DNA from: Lachnospiraceae bacterium
Lineage (GTDB): Bacteria > Bacillota > Clostridia > Lachnospirales > Lachnospiraceae
DNA length: 64,000 nt
NCBI GenBank assembly: GCA_900199595.1
Contig: FZRB01000005.1
Coordinates: forward strand, 94,890-158,889
Direction: 5' to 3'
Shown here: positions 42,354 to 49,788 of the stretch, piece after piece
Position numbering within the stretch: position 1 is the first letter of the stretch
How the letters are laid out: the number at the start of each line of letters is the position of its first letter
Notes under the pieces: generated by a model
What the model was told of the DNA's origin: nothing
Seen by the model: only the letters and a program-made list of their open reading frames with translations
Database searches by the model: none
Program-made: the position numbers and the translations under genes

Positions 42354-43613
42354 TTAAGCAAGCTTAAAATCGAGTGTTACCCTGAAACCTCCGTCTGCAT
42401 TTGTAACCTCCAGACCACCCTCCATATTTTCCATAAGCTCTTTAGCTATATACAGTCCAAGGCCTGTTCCCTGGATTCCTTCAGTATTGGCTCCTCTCTT
42501 ATATTTTTGGGTTATGATTCCCAGCTCTTCTACTGGAACTCCACCGCCTCTGTCAGTAATACTTAATGAAAGAGTATTATCATCTGTTCTTCCCAGTACA
42601 TATATATCCGTATTTGCATATTTATAGGAATTATAAATAATATTGCTGATAACCTGAGTCACTCTTATCTTGTCACAGGATATAATACATTCAGGTATAT
42701 CCAGTTCTTTTACCAGTCCTCTGTTATCTGCTTCTCTTATCAGCTTCTCAAGATAGGTACTGTCCATTTCAGAGGTATTTATCTCAAGTTTTTCAAGTTC
42801 CTGCAGAGTTGAGGTAAAGAGATTTGAAACCAGACTGTCTATATGATCGGCCTTTTCACCTATGGCTATTACTTTGGTACGGAGTTCTTCTCTGTCCTCT
42901 TTAACAGAAAGCACCTCGGACATAGCTTTGATGGAAGCAACTGGAGTCTTGATGTCGTGACTGAGCTGAGCCACCAGTTCCTTCTTGCTGATGTTGGCCT
43001 GCAGTTCTCTTTCTCTGGAGATGCTCAGTTCCTCTCTCATGATATCGAAGCTTTCCGTAAATGCACCGAACAGATGGAGTTTGTCCATCTCAAGTGGCTT
43101 ATCCAGGTCACCTGAAGCTATAGATACTGCGAATTCCTTCATTCTGTCAAAGGGTTTCACAACCCTTATCTCTATCCATAGGATAACAAGTACTATAACT
43201 AAAAATGCTATGCCAACAGATATAAGATAATTAAGCAGGAAATGCGCCTCTATATTCTTTTCCACATCTTTAATGTGATTATATATGATGACCTTTCCTA
43301 CTATTTCGTCATCAACTACTATATCTCTGACAGTATCTCTCTCAGCAGTGGCCTTATTAATCGACTCTGCACTACTATTGCTTCCGTACTTATAAATAAG
43401 ATTCTCATCTGAATCCAGAACAGCATAATCAAAGCTGCATTTCGGATAAACAAAAGAAGTTCCCCACGACTTCTCTATTTCCGAAAGCAGCTCATTGACC
43501 TCGACAGTATCGAGGCCGTAAACTGTATCCTTTTTCTGATTAATCATAACAATAAGCGGCATAAGCAGTACTGCTAATGCGATAACAACAAAGATAGTTA
43601 AAAACTTTCTCAT
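42354..43613 (-). CDS. Sensor histidine kinase with HAMP domain
   Basis: A 419-residue kinase with membrane helices at about 4-25 and 127-148 and a 100-residue extracellular domain. A HAMP domain (VVKPFDRMKEFAVSIASGDLDKPL) is followed by HisKA with H219 in AQLSHDIKTPVASI, and an ATPase domain with N-box SNIIYNSYKYA and GTGLGLYIAKELM. It overlaps the response regulator by four bases. Its downstream neighbours are the surface protein and ABC exporter, so it probably senses a compound exported by that pump. Confidence 0.93.
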   Translation of the reverse strand: MRKFLTIFVVIALAVLLMPLIVMINQKKDTVYGLDTVEVNELLSEIEKSWGTSFVYPKCSFDYAVLDSDENLIYKYGSNSSAESINKATAERDTVRDIVVDDEIVGKVIIYNHIKDVEKNIEAHFLLNYLISVGIAFLVIVLVILWIEIRVVKPFDRMKEFAVSIASGDLDKPLEMDKLHLFGAFTESFDIMREELSISRERELQANISKKELVAQLSHDIKTPVASIKAMSEVLSVKEDREELRTKVIAIGEKADHIDSLVSNLFTSTLQELEKLEINTSEMDSTYLEKLIREADNRGLVKELDIPECIISCDKIRVTQVISNIIYNSYKYANTDIYVLGRTDDNTLSLSITDRGGGVPVEELGIITQKYKRGANTEGIQGTGLGLYIAKELMENMEGGLEVTNADGGFRVTLDFKLA

Positions 43614-44302
43614 AGATTAAACATTATCCCCATTCCTCTTACAGTCTTTATATACTCAGGACTGTTGGAATCCTCCTCCAGCTTTTCCCTCAAATGTCTC
43701 AGATGGACATTCAGAGTTCCCTCCGATACAAAGCTGTCATCCCAGACATTATCAAAGATCTCATTTTTGGAAATCACGCGGTTTTTATTTGTCACAAGAT
43801 AAACTAAAAGCTTATACTCCATAGCAGTAAGCTTTACATATTCACCCTTTCTCTTAACAAGCGCCGAGTCTATGTCTATCTCTATGTTTCCAAAGCTGAG
43901 TTTATCATGCTTTTCAACAGGTATGGATTTTTCATACCTTTTTAGCACAGCCTTTACCTTTGCATACAGAACGCTCAGTGAATATGGCTTGGTTATATAA
44001 TCATCTCCACCGATATTCAGGGCAATAACCATATCGTCATCACTGGACCTGGCACTGATAAAAAGAATAGGTACATCCATTGTCTCTCTGAATCTCTTGC
44101 ATAGATCAAAGCCCGACATTCCATTTTTATCCCCCAGATTAATATCAAGAAGGATCAGCTTGGCAGTATTGGACCTAAAAAATTCCAAGGCCTCTACAGC
44201 GCTGAAAACACATTTTGACGGAACATCAAACATATTAAAATATTCAGCAGTAGACTCCGCAAGTTCTACTTCGTCATCTACAATTAAAACACTTACATCC
44301 AT
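43610..44302 (-). CDS. OmpR-family response regulator
   Basis: A 230-residue regulator: receiver with DD at 9-10, phosphoacceptor D53 (LLDINLGDKNG) and a DYITKPYS Lys; then an OmpR/PhoB winged helix (LTAMEYKLLVYLVTNKNRVISKNEIFDNVW, EYIKTVRGMGIMFNL). It starts the regulator-kinase pair upstream of the ABC exporter operon and likely binds the repeats between the kinase and the surface-protein gene. Confidence 0.93.
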   Translation of the reverse strand: MDVSVLIVDDEVELAESTAEYFNMFDVPSKCVFSAVEALEFFRSNTAKLILLDINLGDKNGMSGFDLCKRFRETMDVPILFISARSSDDDMVIALNIGGDDYITKPYSLSVLYAKVKAVLKRYEKSIPVEKHDKLSFGNIEIDIDSALVKRKGEYVKLTAMEYKLLVYLVTNKNRVISKNEIFDNVWDDSFVSEGTLNVHLRHLREKLEEDSNSPEYIKTVRGMGIMFNL

Positions 44303-44323
44303 TTTTCATAACCTTTTTTATTT

Positions 44324-45403
44324 CTATAATTCAATAAGCTCCTTAGGTGAATGAGCAAGACTCTCGCATCCATTTTCAGTTATCAGGATCATGTCCTCTA
44401 TCCTGACTCCAAATCTGCCAGGTAAATATATACCCGGTTCATCTGTCTCGATCATTCCTGGTCTGACTATCGAAGTATCCCTCGTATTAAATGCGGGAGA
44501 TTCATGTATATAGAGTCCGACTCCATGTCCGAGACCGTGGCCGAAATACTGACCGTAGCCCTGTTCTTTTATATAGTCTCTGGCAATAGCATCTACCTCT
44601 TTACATTGCATACCCGGTTTCAGCTCATCCAGAACCTTTAACTGGGCGCTGAGGACTATATTATATATCTTCTTTTGTTCGTCGCTCGCTTTTCCTATAC
44701 AGACCGTTCTGGTCATGTCTGAACAGTATCCCTTATACTTACAGCCAAAATCCATGGTGAGAAAGTCTCCTATTTCAAGCTTCTTTTCCGACGGAATAGC
44801 ATGAGGCATAGAAGAATTAACTCCCGATGCAGCAATAGTATCAAAGGAAAGCCCCTCTGCTCCATGACGCTTCATGCTGTACTCCAGCTCAGCAGCAACC
44901 TCCAGCTCAGTCATCCCGGGCTTAAGTATTTTTAAGATATCCTCAAAAGCCAGGTCTCCGATATGCTCGGCCTGCCTCAGGAGTTCTATCTCCTCAGGCG
45001 TTTTGATCTGACGAGGAATCTGAAGGGTTGAGTTAAGCGGGTTCAGCATTACACCATTCAGGTTCTTAACAAACTTATTATAAAGAGAATAACTGATGGA
45101 TTCATTTTCAAAACCAATCGTATGAATATGGTCACGGATTATATATTCCATAAGGATATCATAGATTGAAATCGTTGCATCAAACTGTCTTATCACAAAA
45201 CCGTCATAACATTCCTTCCCGGCTGCCTCAGTGTAGCGAGAATCCGTTATGAGGATTTTAAGCTGCTCCCCCTGCTGGCCGGCAATAAGAGCAAATCCCT
45301 CGCCGCCGCGGAAACCAGTGTAATATCTCAGATTATATGGATCTGTGATAAGAAGTGCATCCACATCTGCTTTTTTTATTATTTCACTATAATCAATATT
45401 CAT
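44324..45403 (-). CDS. Xaa-Pro aminopeptidase / M24 metallopeptidase
   Basis: A 359-residue M24 peptidase that removes N-terminal residues next to proline. An N-terminal creatinase domain precedes the pita-bread catalytic domain, with metal ligands in LTMDFGCKYKGYCSDMTRT (two Asp), FGHGLGHGVGLYIHESP (His), IETDEPGIYLP (Glu) and GVRIEDMILI (Glu). All are present. It is cytoplasmic. It lies between a response-regulator gene and a strong hairpin that separates it from tsf. Confidence 0.92.
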   Translation of the reverse strand: MNIDYSEIIKKADVDALLITDPYNLRYYTGFRGGEGFALIAGQQGEQLKILITDSRYTEAAGKECYDGFVIRQFDATISIYDILMEYIIRDHIHTIGFENESISYSLYNKFVKNLNGVMLNPLNSTLQIPRQIKTPEEIELLRQAEHIGDLAFEDILKILKPGMTELEVAAELEYSMKRHGAEGLSFDTIAASGVNSSMPHAIPSEKKLEIGDFLTMDFGCKYKGYCSDMTRTVCIGKASDEQKKIYNIVLSAQLKVLDELKPGMQCKEVDAIARDYIKEQGYGQYFGHGLGHGVGLYIHESPAFNTRDTSIVRPGMIETDEPGIYLPGRFGVRIEDMILITENGCESLAHSPKELIEL

Positions 45404-45480
45404 AATGATTTCCTTGTAACTTGATTTAAGATTTTATCCAAAAAGAAGTATAAAACATCCTTCCGGAAGATTCAACGTAA

Positions 45481-45525
45481 AAAAAGATGACACTTTGAAC
45501 CTGATTCAAAGTGTCATCTTTTTTA
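45481..45525. terminator. Strong bidirectional terminator hairpin with shared arms
   Basis: The arms at 45481-45500 and 45506-45525 are perfect 20-bp complements, A-rich on the left and T-rich on the right, with a 5-nt loop. It ends the rpsB-tsf transcript. The 19-nt arm AAAAAGATGACACTTTGAA is identical to that at 22202-22220; only the loop differs. Confidence 0.92.
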
Positions 45526-45543
45526 TGTTAACTAAATTATTAT

Positions 45544-46644
45544 TTATTTGCCCATCTGAGCTGCTACTTCTGCAGCGAAGTCTTCGTTCTTCTTCTCAAG
45601 TCCTTCACCTGTCTCGAAACGGATGAACTTCTTGATATCGAAACTGCAGCCATTCTCTTTAGCTACATTAGCGATGTACTGAGCAACGTTCTCTTTGTTC
45701 TCAGCCTTTACATAAGCCTGATCTACAAGGCAGATCTCTTTAAGATGCTTTGAGAAACGTCCTTCAACAAGTCCAGCGAAGATCTTGTTCTCAACATACT
45801 CAGCCTTGTGAGTTGCAGCGATATCTCTAAGAGCCTGAATAGCCTCATCTGAAAGGAAGTTGAAGAGGAACTTATTGTTCTTCTGCTCTTCATAAGCAGC
45901 CTTATCAGTATCATTCCATTTATTTGTTTCAATTGCTTCAGCAATTACTGCATTAAGGATTGGCTTTGGAAGTGAAGCAGGATCAGCAAGTGAGCTGTCG
46001 ATAACGATTTCCTTCTCCTTAGCAAGTGTTTCTGCAGAGATTTCATCTCTGTTAACATACTGAGGATTCATAGCAGCTATCTGCATAGCGATATTCTTCA
46101 TAGCTTCCTTTACAGCATCATCATCCTTATCTGTAGCAGCCTCAACAAGAACACCAATCTTACCACCCATATGGATGTAAGAAACTACTACATCGCCTGT
46201 GATCTTCTCAAAACGACGGATAGTAAGGTTCTCACCGATCTTAGCTACCATAGCCTTGTGATGTGCTTCAACTGTTGCTGAAGGATCGATAGCCGATGTA
46301 TCAGCAAGGAATGCAGCCATATCTGCATAGTTGCCATTGTTAATCTGTGTTGCAAGACCATTTACATATGTCTGGAATACTTCGTTCTTAGCAACGAAGT
46401 CTGTCTCTGAATTAACTTCTATAATTGTAGCTGTCTTATCATCATCTGAAATAACTGTAGAAACGATACCTTCTGCAGCTATACGTCCTGCTTTCTTCTC
46501 AGCCTGAGCAAGACCCTTCTTACGAAGGAACTCTATAGCAGCATCAAAGTCGCCATCTGTCTCTGTAAGAGCCTTCTTACAGTCCATCATTCCGGCACCG
46601 GTCATTTCTCTAAGTTTCTTTACATCTGCAGCTGAAATTGCCAT
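45544..46644 (-). CDS. tsf: Elongation factor Ts
   Basis: A 366-residue EF-Ts, the GDP/GTP exchange factor for EF-Tu. The N-terminal UBA-like helix pair (VKKLREMTGAGMMDCKKALTETDGDFDAAIEFLRKKG) and the GIV...INCETDFVA-type core (EVNSETDFVAKNEVF) are clear. The C-terminal half has the tandem EF-TS repeats and ends in an IKKFIRFETGEGLEKK motif. It is longer than the most common 195-310 residues, as in some clostridia. It lies 38 bp after rpsB. Confidence 0.95.
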   Translation of the reverse strand: MAISAADVKKLREMTGAGMMDCKKALTETDGDFDAAIEFLRKKGLAQAEKKAGRIAAEGIVSTVISDDDKTATIIEVNSETDFVAKNEVFQTYVNGLATQINNGNYADMAAFLADTSAIDPSATVEAHHKAMVAKIGENLTIRRFEKITGDVVVSYIHMGGKIGVLVEAATDKDDDAVKEAMKNIAMQIAAMNPQYVNRDEISAETLAKEKEIVIDSSLADPASLPKPILNAVIAEAIETNKWNDTDKAAYEEQKNNKFLFNFLSDEAIQALRDIAATHKAEYVENKIFAGLVEGRFSKHLKEICLVDQAYVKAENKENVAQYIANVAKENGCSFDIKKFIRFETGEGLEKKNEDFAAEVAAQMGK

Positions 46645-46682
46645 TATTATATCCTCCTATATTATCGTAGATTCTCAATTAA

Positions 46683-47450
46683 TTACTCAGCGTCCTCTGC
46701 TACTGTCTCTTCTACTGCTGCTTCCTCTACTGCTTCTGCCTCATCAGCAGCTTCTGCAGACTCTGTTGAGCCTTCATTTGCCTCGATAACAGCATCAGCA
46801 AGCTTTGATACTATAAGCTTTACAGCACGGATAGCATCATCATTTCCTGGAATTACATAGTCAAGATCATCAGGATCACAGTTTGTATCTGCTATACCGA
46901 TAAGAGGAATTCCAAGTGCATGTGCCTCCTGTACGCAGATTCTTTCCTTGTGAGGATCTACAACGAAGATTACATCAGGGAGCTTCTTCATGTTCTCGAT
47001 ACCACCAAGGTTCTTCTGAAGCTTCTCCATCATCTTCTTGATATTAACAACTTCCTTCTTAGGAAGAACTTCAAATGTACCATCCTCTTCCATCTTCTTA
47101 TACTTCTTAAGAGTTTCGATTCTGGACTGGATTGTCTTGAAGTTTGTAAGCATACCACCGAGCCATCTCTGGTTTACAAAGTACATACCACATCTCTCAG
47201 CTTCTGTCTGAATAGAATCCTGAGCCTGCTTCTTTGTACCAACGAAAAGAACTGTACCACCGTTAGCTACAGCATCAAATACTGCCTTGTAAGCCTCATC
47301 CATCTTACCAACTGTCTTCTGAAGGTCGATGATGTGGATACCATTTCTCTCTGTGTAGATGAACTCATCCATCTTAGGGTTCCATCTTCTTGTCTGGTGA
47401 CCGAAGTGAACACCTGCCTCAAGTAACTGTTTCATTGAAATAACGCTCAT
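46683..47450 (-). CDS. rpsB: 30S ribosomal protein S2
   Basis: A 255-residue S2. The true start is ATG 47450 ([27 protein letters not shown]) with AGGAGG upstream; the frame remains open for 71 codons before it, but that is leader sequence. The core has [36 protein letters not shown] and the [33 protein letters not shown] motif. The last 25 residues are an Ala/Glu-rich acidic tail, as seen in clostridial S2. It is cotranscribed with tsf. Confidence 0.97.
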   Translation of the reverse strand: MSVISMKQLLEAGVHFGHQTRRWNPKMDEFIYTERNGIHIIDLQKTVGKMDEAYKAVFDAVANGGTVLFVGTKKQAQDSIQTEAERCGMYFVNQRWLGGMLTNFKTIQSRIETLKKYKKMEEDGTFEVLPKKEVVNIKKMMEKLQKNLGGIENMKKLPDVIFVVDPHKERICVQEAHALGIPLIGIADTNCDPDDLDYVIPGNDDAIRAVKLIVSKLADAVIEANEGSTESAEAADEAEAVEEAAVEETVAEDAE

Positions 47451-47630
47451 AATATACCTCCTGGTTTTTTCTTCTGTGGACTTATCTTTTAAATGCGACA
47501 CACTGCCTGTATCCTTAATCCGGACATTGAGCGCTGGCAGCACCATGCATTTAAATCCACATGTATTCTCTGCGGACTCCCTGGGCATTACAAAAGAAAC
47601 CCGATAAAGTCGCGCAACGCTTATAATAAC
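47451..47630 (-). promoter_or_regulatory. rpsB leader region (possible S2 autoregulation)
   Basis: About 180 bp lie between the upstream terminator and the rpsB start. They hold the operon promoter and a long leader with local hairpins, including TCCGCA with TGTGGA around an 8-9-nt loop. Ribosomal protein S2 represses rpsB-tsf in several bacteria through its leader RNA. The position fits, but I cannot match a specific known motif. Confidence 0.35.
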
Positions 47631-47635
47631 ATAAG

Positions 47636-47660
47636 AAAAACCCCATTGCAAGGGGTTTTT
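47636..47660. terminator. Terminator hairpin between the MltG-like gene and rpsB
   Basis: AAAAACCCC (47636-47644) and GGGGTTTTT (47652-47660) form a perfect 9-bp stem with a 7-nt loop, with A and T tracts on both sides, so it works for either strand. It terminates the minus-strand gene ending at 47707. Confidence 0.85.
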
Positions 47661-47706
47661 CACACATTAATGCCACTTTTTCTATTTATTTTGAACAGGT
47701 TTAGGA

Positions 47707-48381
47707 TTACTGTCCCTCAGTCATAAATATTTTTGCTATATCTTCGTATTTAAGACCTTCCTTAACTTTGAAGGTTCCTACATGAAGCTGTGAATCATAA
47801 TTCTTTTCCACAAGCCATTCATTAAACTTTGAAGCGGAATCAACCAGCCCTGCTTCCTCAAGAAGCGCTGCTATTTCCTCAGATCCCATACCTGAAGAAA
47901 CTGTGATTTCTTTTTCTTTATCAGAAGACTTGCTGTCATCCTTCTTTTCAGTAGTCTCTTCCTTCTTCTCGGTAGTTTCCTCTTTCTTCTCTGTTGTATC
48001 TTCTGTAGTTGCTTCGGTCGCTTTCTCAGTAGTCTTTTCTGTGGTCTTCTCTGTGGTAGCCTCTGTGGTTTTTTCTGTAGTCTTTTCAGTGGTTGCCTCA
48101 GTTGTTTTCTCTGTTGTTTTCTCTGTAGTCTTTTCAGTTGTTTTTTCTGTAGTCGCTTCTGTTGTCTTCTCTGTTGTAGATTCCGTCTCTTTCTCAGTTT
48201 TCTTTTCTGTAGTCTTGTCAGCAGCTTTTTCAGTTGCTTTTTCTGTTGTAGCCTCAGCTACGGTCTTTGTATTATCAGAACCTGATGAATTCTTACCCAT
48301 TGTAGCATACGCCGCATACATTACTATGACTCCGATAAGAATTCCGATTCCTATTCCTCTAAGAAGGTATTTTCTATTCAT
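47707..48381 (-). CDS. Membrane-anchored MltG/YceG-like protein with Thr/Glu/Lys repeats
   Basis: A 224-residue protein: an N-terminal membrane helix (about 9-27), a low-complexity middle of roughly 110 residues made of TTEKTTEA-type repeats, and a small C-terminal domain. That domain (ITVSSGMGSEEIAALLEEAG ... LHVGTFKVKEGLKYEDIAKIF) resembles the LysM-like region of MltG/YceG, the endolytic murein transglycosylase, but the catalytic part is missing. It likely sits at the cell wall. It starts 13 bp after the DUF6115-like gene stop, so the two probably form an operon. Confidence 0.75.
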   Translation of the reverse strand: MNRKYLLRGIGIGILIGVIVMYAAYATMGKNSSGSDNTKTVAEATTEKATEKAADKTTEKKTEKETESTTEKTTEATTEKTTEKTTEKTTEKTTEATTEKTTEKTTEATTEKTTEKTTEKATEATTEDTTEKKEETTEKKEETTEKKDDSKSSDKEKEITVSSGMGSEEIAALLEEAGLVDSASKFNEWLVEKNYDSQLHVGTFKVKEGLKYEDIAKIFMTEGQ

Positions 48382-48393
48382 CTTATATCTCCC

Positions 48394-49596
48394 CTAAGAC
48401 TGTTTATCAATTACTGACTTTACTTCTTCAACACCCACACCGATAACCTTGGATATCTCAATAATACTGAAACCAGCATTGTACATAGCCATGATATTTC
48501 CTTCTTCATCACCCTCGGTTATATCTATGCCTTCCTTGTCGAGCATCTCTGCAAGACTTGGTGCGTCGTCGTCAGCCTCATCTTCGTCATCGTCATCGTC
48601 TTCGTCTTCATCATCTTCATCATCGTCTGAATCATCATCGTCGTCTTCGTCTGAATCTTCTTCGTCATCCTCTTCTGTATCATCATCAGACTCTTCATAT
48701 TGGTCAGATGTCTCATCAGCTTCTTCAACTATATCATCAGACCCGTCATCGTCTTCGTCGTCATCATCTTCATCGTCATCAGCTTCGTCGTCGTCATCTT
48801 CATCATCAGCATCAGCGTCATCATCAGGCTGTTCTGATTCATCCTCTTCAACTTCTTCTGAATCTTCAGTTTCAGCTGAAACTTCCGTCTCATCCTCAGC
48901 CTCATCATCTATACTAGCTGACTTATCTGCAGCTGCCGGCTGATCAGCTGCCTGAACAGCCACAGGTTCTTTCTCAAGAAGCTCCTCTATCTCAGCTTTT
49001 TTACTGTCAAGCTTCTCCATGAGAGCATTTATCTCAGCCTTAATATCCTCAAAGCTCTTATCATAACCATCGATATCTGCCTTAATCTTTTCAAGTCTTT
49101 CTGTCTCGCTCTTCAGCTTGTCCAGACCGGCTTTATACTCATCAATAATTCCGAGAGAAGTTTTTATATCCTTCTCCTTATCAGAAACCTTATGATATAT
49201 CTCTTCTATCTCAGCCTTATTCTTTTCAATATCAGCTGTTACTTCATTATAATATGCTTCCATCTTCTTAGTATTTTCAGAAGCTCTGCTGTCTATGTTA
49301 TTTACATTATCCTCAATCTTCTTAGAGATAGTTTTTTCACTTTTCTTTATCTCATCGGAAATAGCTGAATTAATATTCTTGCTAACAGTCTCCTTAATTC
49401 TTTTCTTACTATATTCATTCATATAATTATCAGTAAGCTTCTTCAGTTTTTTCTTGTCAGCTTCTGACAGATCATCGCCCACAAATGCAGCTTTTCCCTC
49501 TGACTCTTCTTTGGTATCTTCATCAGATGTCATAAAAAAGCTTATGATTATAGCCAGAATACCTATGATTAATAAGATAATTACTGTAGCATTCAT
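48394..49596 (-). CDS. Coiled-coil acidic protein with C-terminal DUF6115-like helix-turn-helix
   Basis: A 400-residue protein from ATG 49596 (GGGGTAAAGG upstream). An N-terminal membrane helix (about 3-21) anchors it. Residues 60-215 are a long coiled coil, followed by about 130 residues of almost pure Asp/Glu/Ser (DEDDDDEADDDEDD-type). The C-terminus (AMYNAGFSIIEISKVIGVGVEEVKSVIDK) is a helix-turn-helix-like motif of the DUF6115 type. Function is unknown. Together with the MltG-like gene downstream it may act at the cell envelope. Confidence 0.72.
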   Translation of the reverse strand: MNATVIILLIIGILAIIISFFMTSDEDTKEESEGKAAFVGDDLSEADKKKLKKLTDNYMNEYSKKRIKETVSKNINSAISDEIKKSEKTISKKIEDNVNNIDSRASENTKKMEAYYNEVTADIEKNKAEIEEIYHKVSDKEKDIKTSLGIIDEYKAGLDKLKSETERLEKIKADIDGYDKSFEDIKAEINALMEKLDSKKAEIEELLEKEPVAVQAADQPAAADKSASIDDEAEDETEVSAETEDSEEVEEDESEQPDDDADADDEDDDDEADDDEDDDDEDDDGSDDIVEEADETSDQYEESDDDTEEDDEEDSDEDDDDDSDDDEDDEDEDDDDDEDEADDDAPSLAEMLDKEGIDITEGDEEGNIMAMYNAGFSIIEISKVIGVGVEEVKSVIDKQS

Positions 49597-49621
49597 ACCT
49601 TTACCCCTTTTATACACAAAA

Positions 49622-49645
49622 TGTCGGTGGTTTACACCACCGACA
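49622..49645 (-). terminator. Hairpin terminator downstream of topA
   Basis: TGTCGGTGGT (49622-49631) and ACCACCGACA (49636-49645) form a perfect 10-bp stem. In the minus direction it is followed by TTTTGTG. It lies between topA and the DUF6115-like gene and probably ends topA transcription. Confidence 0.65.
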
Positions 49646-49694
49646 CACAGTATAACACGTTTACATAATGTAAATCAAGCTACTATTCACAGAA

Positions 49695-49776
49695 GATATA
49701 AATTTTTACTGACTGGCGTGACTGCTTGCAGTCAAAGACAGTTAGTATAAAATTTATATCGTACCTGCGAAGCAGG
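49695..49776. repeat. 82-bp nested hairpin element after topA
   Basis: The outer arms (49695-49715 and 49739-49760) pair over about 20 bp with one bulge and one mismatch. Inside is GACTGC/GCAGTC (49720-49733). Beside them is CCTGC/GCAGG (49764-49776) with a GAA loop. The element begins 13 bp after the topA stop. Confidence 0.7.
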
Positions 49777-49788
49777 AGCTATAACCCT

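Noticed and set aside
47451..47663. 71-residue N-terminal extension of ribosomal protein S2
   Set aside because: S2 starts at [17 protein letters not shown] with an AGGAGG site; upstream codons are the operon leader.
48449..48943. Plus-strand Ser-rich frame opposite the acidic protein
   Set aside because: It is the reverse reading of Asp/Glu/Ser repeats in the real minus-strand gene; its low-complexity translation and lack of a ribosome site mark it as an artefact.
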